Positions 1 to 7,405 of a stretch of DNA of 18,803 nucleotides are shown piece by piece (the first letter of the stretch is position 1; each line of letters starts with the position of its first letter). Both the position numbers and the translations under genes were made by a program. The notes under the pieces are model-generated. The model had not been told where the DNA came from. It made no database searches and saw only the letters and a list, made by a program, of their open reading frames with translations. The stretch lies in the NCBI GenBank assembly GCA_900553525.1, contig USDZ01000013.1, positions 1 through 18,803 on the forward strand. The letters are read 5' to 3'. The DNA is from an uncultured Oscillospiraceae bacterium (GTDB lineage Bacteria; Bacillota; Clostridia; Oscillospirales; Acutalibacteraceae).

Positions 1-171
1 GGCCAGGGCGGCGTTGACCGCAAAATCCCCATGCGCCCGGTCGCCCGGCACCTCCACAACAAAGGCGGGCATGGGTTCGGCGGGGAGTTCCCCCGCGGCT
101 ACGGCCTCCCCCGCGGCGCGCAGAACCGCCTGCCGCACCTGATCTTCCGCAATCGATACTATGTTGTGCAT
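1..171 (-). CDS. argS: Arginyl-tRNA synthetase, N-terminal fragment
   Basis: These are the first 57 codons of a gene that runs off the left edge. Arginyl-tRNA synthetase charges tRNA-Arg with arginine in the cytoplasm. The visible part is the additional N-terminal (Add1) domain. The family-typical block is near residues 42-54, with VPGDRAHGDFAVN matching the usual V-x-x-P-x-x-x-H/x-GDF-x-x-N pattern. The catalytic HIGH and KMSKS motifs lie outside the window. The ATG at 171 follows the DUF1934 gene by 15 bases, so the two are probably cotranscribed. A DUF1934 gene (ywiB) also neighbours argS in Bacillus, which supports both calls. Only the N-terminus is visible, but the motif and context agree. 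Confidence 0.87.
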   Translation of the reverse strand, partial: MHNIVSIAEDQVRQAVLRAAGEAVAAGELPAEPMPAFVVEVPGDRAHGDFAVNAALA

Positions 172-186
172 GAAACAGCCTCCCGT

Positions 187-603
187 TTATGAAACTTCCT
201 TGACGGAAATACGCACGTCATGAGCCGACCAGGCCGCGGCATTCATGTCCAGCGTATACGAAAACTGCAGTTCGCCGCCGAATGCCGTCAACGCGTTGCG
301 GCATTCGCTCGTGTACACCCCGAGCATCAGCGTACCATAGGGGGTGTCGTAGCTGCACTGATGCCGCCGCCCCTTTTGCAGGATAAGGAGTGAATGCAAG
401 CGGCCGGTCCTTTCCACCCTAACCTCGTCTGCTCCTGCCCATAGGACGGTGGTCACACCCTCCATGCCGGTCGCGGCCGATTCCTCGTAGGTCAGCTTCC
501 AGCCTCCCCCGTCCGGTTCCATGCTGCCGGCGGTGGTCAGCCGGATGGTTTCCTCGTTTCCGTCCACCCGCTGGGTGCCGGTAACAGATATAAGCACGTC
601 CAT
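187..603 (-). CDS. DUF1934 family protein (YwiB-like)
   Basis: A 138-residue cytoplasmic protein with no signal peptide or membrane segment. It is rich in short beta-strand stretches, such as the opening MDVLISVTGTQ and the block LHSLLILQKGRRHQCSYDTP near residues 69-88. The second block fits the beta-barrel, lipocalin-like fold of DUF1934/YwiB; its ligand is unknown. The ATG at 603 is chosen because it opens exactly at the family N-terminus, although the upstream AGGG is a weak ribosome binding site. The open frame extends further upstream, but that part overlaps murI and looks non-coding. The gene lies 34 bases after murI and 15 bases before argS, as expected for an operon. The family call is from recognition and was not searched. 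Confidence 0.8.
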   Translation of the reverse strand: MDVLISVTGTQRVDGNEETIRLTTAGSMEPDGGGWKLTYEESAATGMEGVTTVLWAGADEVRVERTGRLHSLLILQKGRRHQCSYDTPYGTLMLGVYTSECRNALTAFGGELQFSYTLDMNAAAWSAHDVRISVKEVS

Positions 604-637
604 CCGATTTCCCTGATTTCTAAAAAATATTAGGGGA

Positions 638-1459
638 TCAGGCCTCCGGCAGGGCCTCCACATCCACCCGCTCGGTATCCCCGTCCACATCCCGCCCGAG
701 AAACATCCGGGCCACATGGGTAAAATCGTCCGGCAGGTCGGTGACGTAAAAATGGCACATTCCCGCCCGTTTGGATTGGTTAAGCGCGCCATCTCTTTCC
801 AGCCGGGCCGCACAAAGCGCAGCGCACGCTTCCCCCGAATCGACCAGGGTGACGCCCGGGCCCACCACCGTGGAAAGTATAGGCGCCAAAAGCGGATAAT
901 GGGTGCATCCCAAAACCAGCGTGTCCACATGCTTCTCTTCTAACGGTGCCAAATACCGTCTGACGGTCGCAAGCGTCGCCTCGTTATCGGGTTCGGTCCA
1001 TCCGTTTTCCACCAGAGGAACGAACAGAGGGCAGGCAACGGGCGTCACCTCAGCATCGGGGCGAAGTTCTAAAATTCGTTTTTGAAAAGAAGCGGAGCGG
1101 ATGGTCGCCGCTGTTCCCAGAATCCCGATGCGCCCCGTCCTGGACGCGGAAGCTGCGGCGCCGGCGGTCGGCTCCACCACCCCCATGGCGGGGACAGGAA
1201 GCCCCCGTAGAACATGCGGGGCAACCGAACTGACCGTGCCGCATGCGGCGATGATGAGTTTGACGCCCTTCGACAGCAAAAAACGGCAATCCTGCCGGGC
1301 GTATTTCTCAATAGTTTCAGGGCTACGGGTACCATAAGGCACTCGTCCGGTATCCCCAAAATACACGATATCCTCACCGGGAAGCATTTTCAGCAACTGC
1401 CGGACGACCGTCAATCCCCCCAGACCCGAATCAAAAACGCCGATGGGCCGGTTGTCCAT
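638..1459 (-). CDS. murI: Glutamate racemase
   Basis: A 273-residue cytoplasmic enzyme that interconverts L- and D-glutamate and so supplies D-Glu for peptidoglycan. The N-terminal motif is GVFDSGLGG (Asp10, Ser11). The two catalytic cysteines are Cys73 in AACGTVSS and Cys185 in LGCTHYPLL, with His187 beside the second. The first motif is usually ACNTAS; here Asn and Ala are replaced by Gly and Val, a variant I associate loosely with some Clostridia. The ATG at 1459 is preferred over the one at 1465 because GGAGGAGG lies about 7 bases before it and would be too close to the upstream ATG. This is the first gene of the murI-DUF1934-argS operon and has its own promoter at 1499-1527. Confidence 0.95.
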   Translation of the reverse strand: MDNRPIGVFDSGLGGLTVVRQLLKMLPGEDIVYFGDTGRVPYGTRSPETIEKYARQDCRFLLSKGVKLIIAACGTVSSVAPHVLRGLPVPAMGVVEPTAGAAASASRTGRIGILGTAATIRSASFQKRILELRPDAEVTPVACPLFVPLVENGWTEPDNEATLATVRRYLAPLEEKHVDTLVLGCTHYPLLAPILSTVVGPGVTLVDSGEACAALCAARLERDGALNQSKRAGMCHFYVTDLPDDFTHVARMFLGRDVDGDTERVDVEALPEA

Positions 1460-1498
1460 CCTCATTCCTCCTCCGCGATCCCTGCACACTGAAACCTT

Positions 1499-1527
1499 AT
1501 CATAGCATGTTTTTCCTGCCGGCGCAA
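1499..1527 (-). promoter_or_regulatory. Sigma-A-type promoter of the murI operon
   Basis: On the minus strand the -10 box is TATGAT (1499-1504), 17 bases from a weak -35 box TTGCGC (1522-1527). The predicted transcript start is near 1492, giving a leader of about 33 bases before the murI ATG. It lies between the terminator of the previous operon and murI, as expected. Confidence 0.6.
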
Positions 1528-1569
1528 GTGAGGGCGGATACGCCTTGCCCTGCGGCCGGATCTGGTCAG

Positions 1570-1596
1570 AAAAACCGCGGGGCTGTCGCCCCGCGG
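1570..1596 (-). terminator. Intrinsic terminator of the nnrDE-lipoprotein operon
   Basis: On the minus strand a perfect 9-bp stem, CCGCGGGGC / GCCCCGCGG, closes a GACA loop and is followed directly by TTTTT. It starts 7 bases beyond the stop codon of the lipoprotein gene. It separates that operon from murI downstream. Confidence 0.9.
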
Positions 1597-1602
1597 CTGC
1601 CG

Positions 1603-2157
1603 TCAGGAGGTTTTGACGGTGAAATTGGAAAAGGCCGCCGTCAAATTCAGAGAGGGAATCTCAAGGGAGAGCAGATGGCCGTTCTCCGGGTCGGACAGAA
1701 TTTCAAACTGTCCGTTGACCGAATCCCCTGCGGTCTTGATCCCTTCCTCCGTGATCTTGCCCGCGGAATCCCCCGCGCGGAACGCAACATCGAGCGCATC
1801 GACAAGCCCTTTTCCAAGCGCACTTTCGGGGATCTCGGAAGGATCGACACCAAAGGTCAGGCCATACATCTTCATCGAAATGTTCTCCCCGTCCCAGGTC
1901 ATGGTCATATCCTGGAGCGAGGCGGGTTCGGTAAAGGCCAGGGTCAGCGTACCCGCGCTCAGACGGGTGAGATGACCCGCGAGCTCCATATCCCGGTAAG
2001 TGAGCCGGACGTCGCATTCAAAGCCCGTGACCACTGGCGGCGCTGCCCCATCGCCGCTTTTATTGCAACTGCTCATGGCCAGAACCAGACAGAGTACAGC
2101 GGCCGCCATAAGCACCAGGGCTGCGAGCCCTCTCTTCCATGAGACGCGGCAGACCAT
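1603..2157 (-). CDS. Predicted lipoprotein of unknown function
   Basis: A 184-residue protein. A basic N-terminus (KR) is followed by a hydrophobic stretch at residues 11-28 and a lipobox-like MSSC with Cys31, so signal peptidase II processing and membrane anchoring on the outer face are likely. The mature part has alternating polar and hydrophobic strands and no cysteine or metal motif. It loosely resembles LolA/LppX-type beta-sheet lipoproteins, but I cannot assign a family. The ATG at 2157 has AGGAG 10 bases upstream, and that AGGAG overlaps the stop codon of the epimerase/dehydratase gene, so translation is probably coupled. The terminator at 1570-1596 follows directly. Lipoprotein call fairly sure; function unknown. 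Confidence 0.75.
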   Translation of the reverse strand: MVCRVSWKRGLAALVLMAAAVLCLVLAMSSCNKSGDGAAPPVVTGFECDVRLTYRDMELAGHLTRLSAGTLTLAFTEPASLQDMTMTWDGENISMKMYGLTFGVDPSEIPESALGKGLVDALDVAFRAGDSAGKITEEGIKTAGDSVNGQFEILSDPENGHLLSLEIPSLNLTAAFSNFTVKTS

Positions 2158-2170
2158 AGGGGTTCAGCTC

Positions 2171-3706
2171 CTATTTTTCCAGATTGGAAAACAGTCCGCC
2201 CAATTCCTCAATCATATCGGAGGGCTGCATCGCGTGCTGCGATAACCGGGCCGCCGCTCGGTCCCCGGCCAGGCCGTGCAGATGGACACCGCACATCGCT
2301 GCTTGGGCCGGCTCCATTCCCTGTGCGATCAAGGACGCGATCATCCCGGCCAGCACGTCGCCGCTTCCGGCCGTGGCCATACCGGGATTTCCGGTGGTGT
2401 TCAGCAAAACGGCGCGGCCGGGGGCGGCGACGACGGTTTGATACCCTTTGAGTACCAGCACCGCCTGATGTTCCTCCGCAAAGCGACGGGCCGTCTCCAC
2501 CCGGTTTTGCTGCACATCCTCGATCCGGCAACCGATCAGCCGGGCCATTTCCCCCGGATGCGGAGTCAAAACCACCGGCACGCGGGCTGTTTTCCCTATA
2601 TGTATATGCCCCGCCGCCGCATTTATACCATCTGCGTCCAGGACGACCGGACAAGAAGCGTGGGCGAGGATATCCTCCACCACCTCCGTCACCGAATCTC
2701 CCTGCCCCAGTCCGCATCCACACAAAACCGCCGTGGCCTGCCCCAGTTCTTTTCTCAGCGGATACCGTGCCTCCGCCGCCACCAGACCGTCCGGCGTTTC
2801 GGGAAGAAGCCGATAAATCGCTTCCAGGTTTTGTCCGGCCGCAAGCGGATACAGAGATCGCGGCAAAGCCGCTGCCACCAAACCGGCCCCGCAGCGCTGC
2901 GCGGCCCGTACGGCCAGCAGGGCCGCGCCGGCCATCCCCACGCTGCCGCACACGGCCAGAACCCGGCCAAACGTCCCTTTATGACTGTCCAACGGACGGG
3001 GAAGGAAGCAGGCTTTGACCATATCCCAATCTATGACGGTTTGACTGGGGGCATACTGGTCGAGCAAAGCTGGATCGATCCCGATCTGCGCCACTTCCAC
3101 CGGCCCAGTGAACGCCGACGCCCCATGGACGAGCAGCCCGGGCTTCATGGCCGTGAAGGTAACGGTAAAGTCCGCCCGGATGGCATCCTCGTCGTAAACC
3201 CCCGAATCAGCGCTGAATCCGCTGGGGACGTCCAAAGCTACAATGGGGGCAGCGCTCTGGTTGGCCAGCCGGAACACCGGGCGCAGCGCATCCGGCAGCC
3301 GTCCATGGAAGCCGATGCCATACACCGCGTCCACCAGCAGTTCGGCCTCCCGCACTGCCGTCATCGCCACATACGGCTCGGTTTCCATATCGCACTGAGC
3401 GGCACCTATTCCCACGGCGCGGGCCAGCATGTCCGCCGCATCCGATGTGGCCGGTTTTCCGCAGAGAAGGACCACCGTCACCTCTGCGCCCGCTTCCATC
3501 AGCTTGCGGGACACGACGAACCCGTCGCCTCCGTTATTACCTTTGCCGCACAGGAAGGACACCTTCCGCCCCCGAACATCGTATCGTGAGCGGATCATGC
3601 GTCCGGCCGCGCTGCCGGCGTTTTCCATCAAGCGGGGATAATCGAGGCCGCCGGCCACAGCGGCCGCTTCGACCAGGCGCATATCCCGGGCTGTCAAAAT
3701 CTTCAT
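2171..3706 (-). CDS. nnrDE: Bifunctional NAD(P)H-hydrate epimerase / ADP-dependent (S)-NAD(P)H-hydrate dehydratase
   Basis: A 511-residue cytoplasmic repair enzyme. It epimerises and dehydrates NADHX/NADPHX, the damaged hydrated forms of NAD(P)H, back to the cofactor. The YjeF N-terminal epimerase domain covers about residues 1-215, with GKGNNGGDGFV at 54-64 and ALDVPSG at 157-163. The ribokinase-like dehydratase domain covers about 225-505, with TPHPGE at 381-386, VLKGYQT near 418-424 and the nucleotide-binding GSGDVLAGM at 447-455. The length fits the fused family. The ATG at 3706 is chosen because it begins the conserved MKILTARDM and has GGAGGAG just upstream; the open frame continues 21 codons further without support. 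The gene is the first of a two-gene operon. Confidence 0.95.
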   Translation of the reverse strand: MKILTARDMRLVEAAAVAGGLDYPRLMENAGSAAGRMIRSRYDVRGRKVSFLCGKGNNGGDGFVVSRKLMEAGAEVTVVLLCGKPATSDAADMLARAVGIGAAQCDMETEPYVAMTAVREAELLVDAVYGIGFHGRLPDALRPVFRLANQSAAPIVALDVPSGFSADSGVYDEDAIRADFTVTFTAMKPGLLVHGASAFTGPVEVAQIGIDPALLDQYAPSQTVIDWDMVKACFLPRPLDSHKGTFGRVLAVCGSVGMAGAALLAVRAAQRCGAGLVAAALPRSLYPLAAGQNLEAIYRLLPETPDGLVAAEARYPLRKELGQATAVLCGCGLGQGDSVTEVVEDILAHASCPVVLDADGINAAAGHIHIGKTARVPVVLTPHPGEMARLIGCRIEDVQQNRVETARRFAEEHQAVLVLKGYQTVVAAPGRAVLLNTTGNPGMATAGSGDVLAGMIASLIAQGMEPAQAAMCGVHLHGLAGDRAAARLSQHAMQPSDMIEELGGLFSNLEK

Positions 3707-3781
3707 GTCTCCTCCGTCCTTTCCATCTGCGCAGAAAGCGTTCCCACACACCTGTCTTTCCAAAGGCAACGTTTCCCCGAC

Positions 3782-3829
3782 AAAAACAGGGCGGAAACCC
3801 GGGCCGCCAACCGGCTGCCGGGGCCCGCC
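3782..3829 (-). terminator. Probable imperfect terminator after the DUF6106-like gene
   Basis: On the minus strand nested paired segments GGCGG/CCGCC, CCCGG/CCGGG and CCG/CGG form a bulged stem-loop followed by CTGTTTTTG. It starts 18 bases after the stop codon at 3848 and lies upstream of the epimerase/dehydratase gene. The bulges and the short gap before the T run lower confidence. Confidence 0.45.
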
Positions 3830-3847
3830 CCATCCATGCCTCTTTAT

Positions 3848-4369
3848 TTATATCTGTGTCTGTTTCCGGTTGATCTCCAAGGCAAGCAGTTTGGGCAGCG
3901 CCTCTTTAAACGCCTCCATCACCCGCTCGTCGGGCTGAAATACCACCAAGGTATTCCCATTCTTTTTGCTGCGGTAGGTAAAATACCATACACCCGGCTC
4001 GGTTTCGGAAGGCGCCGCCACCACTGTCCGGTCAAAGCTGCGTCCGGCAAACTCCGCGGGATTATACGGTCCCGCTGTTTCAATCTTGCTTCCTGCGACC
4101 GACACCACCCTCTTGCGTTTTCGCTGGGCGATAATCTGATCGATATCGATGTCGCCGTTTGTGACACTGTATTCATATTCTATGTTCTGTCCGGTGATGA
4201 GCCACCAGGCCCCGTAAACGATGAGTATGTCGAACACCAGAGAGAAAACATTAAAAAACCAAAGCAACACAAAAACCAGTATAACGGCCAGGACGATCGT
4301 TCCCGTGATGACGGCGATTTCCTTCGGCCCTTTTTTCTTGACAATGATCTGTTCCACGAATGTATCCAT
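3848..4369 (-). CDS. Two-helix membrane protein, DUF6106-like
   Basis: A 173-residue protein opening MDTFVEQIIVKKK. Two adjacent hydrophobic helices lie at about residues 17-38 and 40-60, followed by a soluble domain of about 110 residues with an acidic then basic patch (IDIDQIIAQRKRKR). The overall plan and the N-terminal block resemble the clostridial DUF6106 family as I remember it. No catalytic motif is visible, and I do not assign a function. The ATG at 4369 is preferred because AAGGAG (4378-4383) sits 8 bases upstream; an in-frame GTG at 4378 would overlap that ribosome binding site. The gene has its own promoter at 4453-4482 and appears to be transcribed alone. Confidence 0.75.
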   Translation of the reverse strand: MDTFVEQIIVKKKGPKEIAVITGTIVLAVILVFVLLWFFNVFSLVFDILIVYGAWWLITGQNIEYEYSVTNGDIDIDQIIAQRKRKRVVSVAGSKIETAGPYNPAEFAGRSFDRTVVAAPSETEPGVWYFTYRSKKNGNTLVVFQPDERVMEAFKEALPKLLALEINRKQTQI

Positions 4370-4452
4370 GAATGACACTCCTTCAGGTTTCCAACGCTCC
4401 CGGCCCTTCCGGCAAAGGTTTGTGCAGCCGGGCGGCCAAACGCCTTTTTATC

Positions 4453-4482
4453 AGTATACCATACTTAAAAATGGCTTTTCAA
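4453..4482 (-). promoter_or_regulatory. Sigma-A-type promoter of the DUF6106-like gene
   Basis: On the minus strand -35 TTGAAA (4477-4482) and -10 TATACT (4453-4458) are separated by 18 bases, with an extended TGG before the -10. The leader to the ATG at 4369 is about 78 bases. Confidence 0.7.
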
Positions 4483-4541
4483 TCCATCTGCACAAAAATC
4501 CGTGAACGATCCGTAAACATTCCGAATGGAGCCATCGAACG

Positions 4542-5078
4542 TCAAGGCACCTGCGGCCATTCCCTTCCGGGCAGTTTGCGGGAGTAATACACCATATCCG
4601 CCACCCGGCCGCCGAAATTGGCCTCGGGCAAAAATGCGACCCGTTCAAACCCCAGACGTTCGGCCAGCCGGATGGAATGGGCATTAGCCGCGTCGATAAG
4701 CGCGTACATCCGCCCGAGCCGCAGCCGGTCCGCCGCGTAATCCAGCACGGCCCGAGCCGCTTCAGAAGCGTAACCCCGCCCCCAATATTCCCGCAGCAAG
4801 AGATACCCGAGTTCTCCAAGGTAGCCGTCCACCACCCGATTGATGGTGCATTCGCCGATATAGAGATCCTCTCCCCGCAGGGTTATGGCCCATTCCACAG
4901 GGGTCCGCCTTCGGACGAGCTGGGTCAGGGACGCGCTGTCTTTTGGGGGATGCCCGCCCAGATAGCGGCGGATCTTCTCATCCTGATAAGCCTGTAGCAT
5001 CCGGGGAACATCCCGTGGCTGCCGCCGGCGCAGGATCAATCGTTCCGTTTCCAAAAGCGGCGCTTCCGGCTTTGCCAT
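4542..5078 (-). CDS. GNAT-family N-acetyltransferase (RimJ/RimL-like)
   Basis: A 178-residue cytoplasmic acetyl-CoA-dependent acyltransferase; the acceptor is unknown. The N-terminus LLETERLILRRRQPRDVPRM is typical of the RimJ/RimL/Acetyltransf_3 branch. The acetyl-CoA pyrophosphate loop is REYWGRGYASEA (residues 96-107), and the following block NAHSIRLAERLGFERV (132-147) is the usual C-terminal motif. The ATG at 5078 is chosen because GGGAG lies just upstream and the family N-terminus begins there; a longer open frame overlaps the promoter. It is monocistronic by spacing. Family clear; substrate not. Confidence 0.88.
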   Translation of the reverse strand: MAKPEAPLLETERLILRRRQPRDVPRMLQAYQDEKIRRYLGGHPPKDSASLTQLVRRRTPVEWAITLRGEDLYIGECTINRVVDGYLGELGYLLLREYWGRGYASEAARAVLDYAADRLRLGRMYALIDAANAHSIRLAERLGFERVAFLPEANFGGRVADMVYYSRKLPGREWPQVP

Positions 5079-5136
5079 CCCGTTCTCCCCCTTTCGCAGC
5101 CGCACAGGCTCTCCGCCAATGAGGCTAGTGGTTACG

Positions 5137-5145
5137 AGTATAGCA
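5137..5145 (-). promoter_or_regulatory. Extended -10 promoter of the acetyltransferase gene
   Basis: On the minus strand TGC precedes TATACT (5137-5142), forming an extended -10 box. No good -35 hexamer is visible at 16-18 bases upstream. The predicted leader is about 50 bases to the ATG at 5078. Confidence 0.5.
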
Positions 5146-5209
5146 CAAACCGACGAACTTGGGAAGGCCGAGAAGAGACGAAAAAAGGCGCAAATAGGCC
5201 TGCCACCTT

Positions 5210-6082
5210 CTACTCCTCCGGCGGCACGTCTAAAGCCTGTTTTTCCCCCTCCGCCAAAGTACGCACCCGGCCGACAGACAAGTCCGAAGGCAGCGGGAGA
5301 CGGTCTTTTGTTGCCGGATCTTCGTTGGACAGGTGCATCTCGGTCAGATGCTTCCAGTACTTCTTCGGCATATGGCTGCGCCGGCAAACCGGATTCGTCC
5401 TTTCCTGGATGGCAATGGTGTCGTAAAAGGCCTTCCACATCCGGCGATAAGCCGCGTCGTCCTCGGAAAACGTAGGAAGGACCAATTCCGCGTCCGACGC
5501 GATCACCCAGGTCTTGGTATCCGAAACGCCGCAGAGGCCGTGGGTCTTGTCATGAATGATAAAAGGCTGAATTCGGAACCGGGATACAAAATGCGGCATC
5601 AGCATGGCCAGAACGTTGTGTTCCGGGGTAATCACCCCGTAATAAACGCCCCCTTCCAGCTTGGAAAAACGAAGAAACTGGCGAAGCATACCGGTCTCCC
5701 GCTCCACCAACGCGTCGATTTTTTGCAGCCGCCGTACCCGCTCGTCGGTGAGTCTGCGTTCAATTTCCTGGCCAATTCTCATGCCAAATCGTATATATTT
5801 ATATATAATATCCTCTTTGTATATTGAACTGGACTGGAACCCTGTCCAAATCCGGGCATATCCGTCGCTCCCCAGACGTTTCTTCAGCCCCGTGACGACC
5901 CGTTCCGCTTTCCGTTCCTCGGTTGGGATCTCCAGATACCGGCGCCCGAGTTCCTGCTGACACACAGACGCCGCGTAAATAGAAACCGGCGCCGGATGAT
6001 AGGAGTAGGAATCAAACACTGCGGTGAACAATCCCTCAAGACTGCCGTCGGTCAAGAGCGTCAGATCTGTCCCGTCAGGCAT
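5210..6082 (-). CDS. TIGR03915 / DUF4130 putative DNA metabolism protein, partner of the radical SAM protein
   Basis: A 290-residue cytoplasmic protein. The N-terminal block LLTDGSLEGLFTAVFDSY matches the family opening (usually YDGSFEGFLT). The central region has many Arg/Lys residues and RRLQKIDALVERETGMLRQF near 119-138. The C-terminal part contains the block RRMWKAFYDTIAIQERTNP followed by RRSHMPKKYWKHLTEM. In NCBI family notes as I recall them, this family is always paired with TIGR03916 and is often fused to a uracil-DNA glycosylase-like domain. No such domain is fused here. The ATG at 6082 overlaps the end of the radical SAM gene by 22 bases and has AAAGGAGGA about 10 bases upstream, so the pair is translationally coupled. 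Biochemical function unknown. Confidence 0.87.
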   Translation of the reverse strand: MPDGTDLTLLTDGSLEGLFTAVFDSYSYHPAPVSIYAASVCQQELGRRYLEIPTEERKAERVVTGLKKRLGSDGYARIWTGFQSSSIYKEDIIYKYIRFGMRIGQEIERRLTDERVRRLQKIDALVERETGMLRQFLRFSKLEGGVYYGVITPEHNVLAMLMPHFVSRFRIQPFIIHDKTHGLCGVSDTKTWVIASDAELVLPTFSEDDAAYRRMWKAFYDTIAIQERTNPVCRRSHMPKKYWKHLTEMHLSNEDPATKDRLPLPSDLSVGRVRTLAEGEKQALDVPPEE

Positions 6083-7380
6083 TTTATCCGATCCTCCTTT
6101 CCGGGTGTCATTTGCGGCAGATCGGCGAAGGTAAGCTGCCGCACCGGCTGTGTCATGGGAAGATTGCCGGGTCGCAGGCGGACCTCCGCCGTTAAGTTCT
6201 GATAAATAAAAGACTCGGACAGCCGGGTGCCGTCCGCCATCCGCCCCTTGCAGGTGATAAAATACATTGCCCGCTTGAGCACCACCCCGATTTTTTTCAG
6301 ATCTTCAAACGAAAGGGCTCCCGTCCGGCGGGCCGTGAGGATCCGATCGGCGGACTTGACCCCGATCCCCGGCACACGCAGGAGAAGTTCCCGGTCCGCC
6401 CGGTTGACCTCAACAGGAAAGCGGTCGAGATGATGCAGCGCCCAGTTACATTTGGGATCCAACAGGGGGTCGAGAGAGGGATGTTGCTCATCCAATAATT
6501 CCTCCACCTGAAAACCGTAAAAGCGCAGCAGCCAATCGGTCTGATAGAGGCGGTGTTCCCGAAGCAACGGAGGCGGCTGATTTTTGGGAAGGAGCGCATG
6601 CGTCCCCACTGGGACATAGGCGGAATAAAATACCCTTTTGAGCGCATATTTCCGGTAGAGGCCGGAGGCCAGCTTCATAATCTGATAATCGGTGTCCGGA
6701 GTGGCGCCGATGATCATTTGGGTGCTCTGCCCGCCGGGAGCAAAAGCCGGAGCATGCCGATAAACCGTCAATTCCTGTTTGCTCTGCACCACCCGGTCCC
6801 GTACGGCCGCCATGGGTTTTAGAATGCTTTGCCGGCTTTTATCGGGGGCAAACTGATTCAGGCTTCGTTCGCTGGGCAGTTCGATATTGACACTCATCCG
6901 GTCGCACAGCAGGCCGAGCTTGTCGATCAATTCGGGGGAACAACCGGGAATCGCCTTGGCATGGATGTAACCGGCAAACCGGTAAGGACCCCGCAGCAAC
7001 TCCAGCACCCGGCACATCCGCTCCATCGATGTGTCCGGATCTTTGAGAACGCCCGAACTGAGAAAAAGCCCTTCGATATAATTTCGCCGGTAGAATTCCA
7101 TGGTTAAGGACGCGAGTTCCTCCGGAGTGAAGGCGGCGCGGGGGATGTCGTTGGAACGCCGGTTGACGCAATATTGGCAATCATAGACACAGTGGTTGGT
7201 CATCAGCACTTTGAGCAGCGAAATACACCGCCCGTCGGCGGCAAAGCTGTGACAGATGCCGCATCCCACCGCTGAACCGAGCATGCCCGCCTGCCCCTCC
7301 CGGTCCACGCCGCTCGACGTGCAGGCTGCATCGTATTTAGCGGAATCGGCCAGTATCCGCAGCTTATCCATCAGTTCCAA
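6061..7380 (-). CDS. TIGR03916 putative DNA modification/repair radical SAM protein
   Basis: A 439-residue protein. The radical SAM cluster motif is C64-VYD-C68-QY-C71, preceded by further cysteines at 40, 43 and 52. Family hallmarks include the segments KYDAACTSSG, ICHSFAADGRC, YCVNRRSND, IEGLFLSSGV and MSVNIELPSE. A helix-hairpin-helix DNA-binding motif, LLLRVPGIGVKSADRIL, lies at about 332-348. Known family data place it with TIGR03915 and uracil-DNA glycosylase-like domains, hence a presumed DNA repair or modification role; the reaction is not known to me. The TTG at 7380 is preferred: AAGGGGG lies 10 bases upstream, the ATG at 7371 would be 19 bases away, and the TTG at 7434 lies inside the -35 box. 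First gene of a LexA-box operon. Confidence 0.9.
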   Translation of the reverse strand: MELMDKLRILADSAKYDAACTSSGVDREGQAGMLGSAVGCGICHSFAADGRCISLLKVLMTNHCVYDCQYCVNRRSNDIPRAAFTPEELASLTMEFYRRNYIEGLFLSSGVLKDPDTSMERMCRVLELLRGPYRFAGYIHAKAIPGCSPELIDKLGLLCDRMSVNIELPSERSLNQFAPDKSRQSILKPMAAVRDRVVQSKQELTVYRHAPAFAPGGQSTQMIIGATPDTDYQIMKLASGLYRKYALKRVFYSAYVPVGTHALLPKNQPPPLLREHRLYQTDWLLRFYGFQVEELLDEQHPSLDPLLDPKCNWALHHLDRFPVEVNRADRELLLRVPGIGVKSADRILTARRTGALSFEDLKKIGVVLKRAMYFITCKGRMADGTRLSESFIYQNLTAEVRLRPGNLPMTQPVRQLTFADLPQMTPGKEDRIKCLTGQI

Positions 7381-7405
7381 GGCCGGTACACCCCCTTGTT
7401 TATTC

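Noticed and set aside
2276..3589. 437-codon open frame on the plus strand opposite the NAD(P)HX repair gene
   Set aside because: It is antisense to a clearly recognised gene; the protein is rich in R, H, P and Q with no family features. Long antisense frames are common in GC-rich genes.
5179..5208. Possible terminator after the TIGR03915 gene: a T6 run on the minus strand preceded by GGTGGC...GCGCC
   Set aside because: The stem is at most four or five pairs with a wobble and mismatches, too weak to call, although a transcript end here is plausible.
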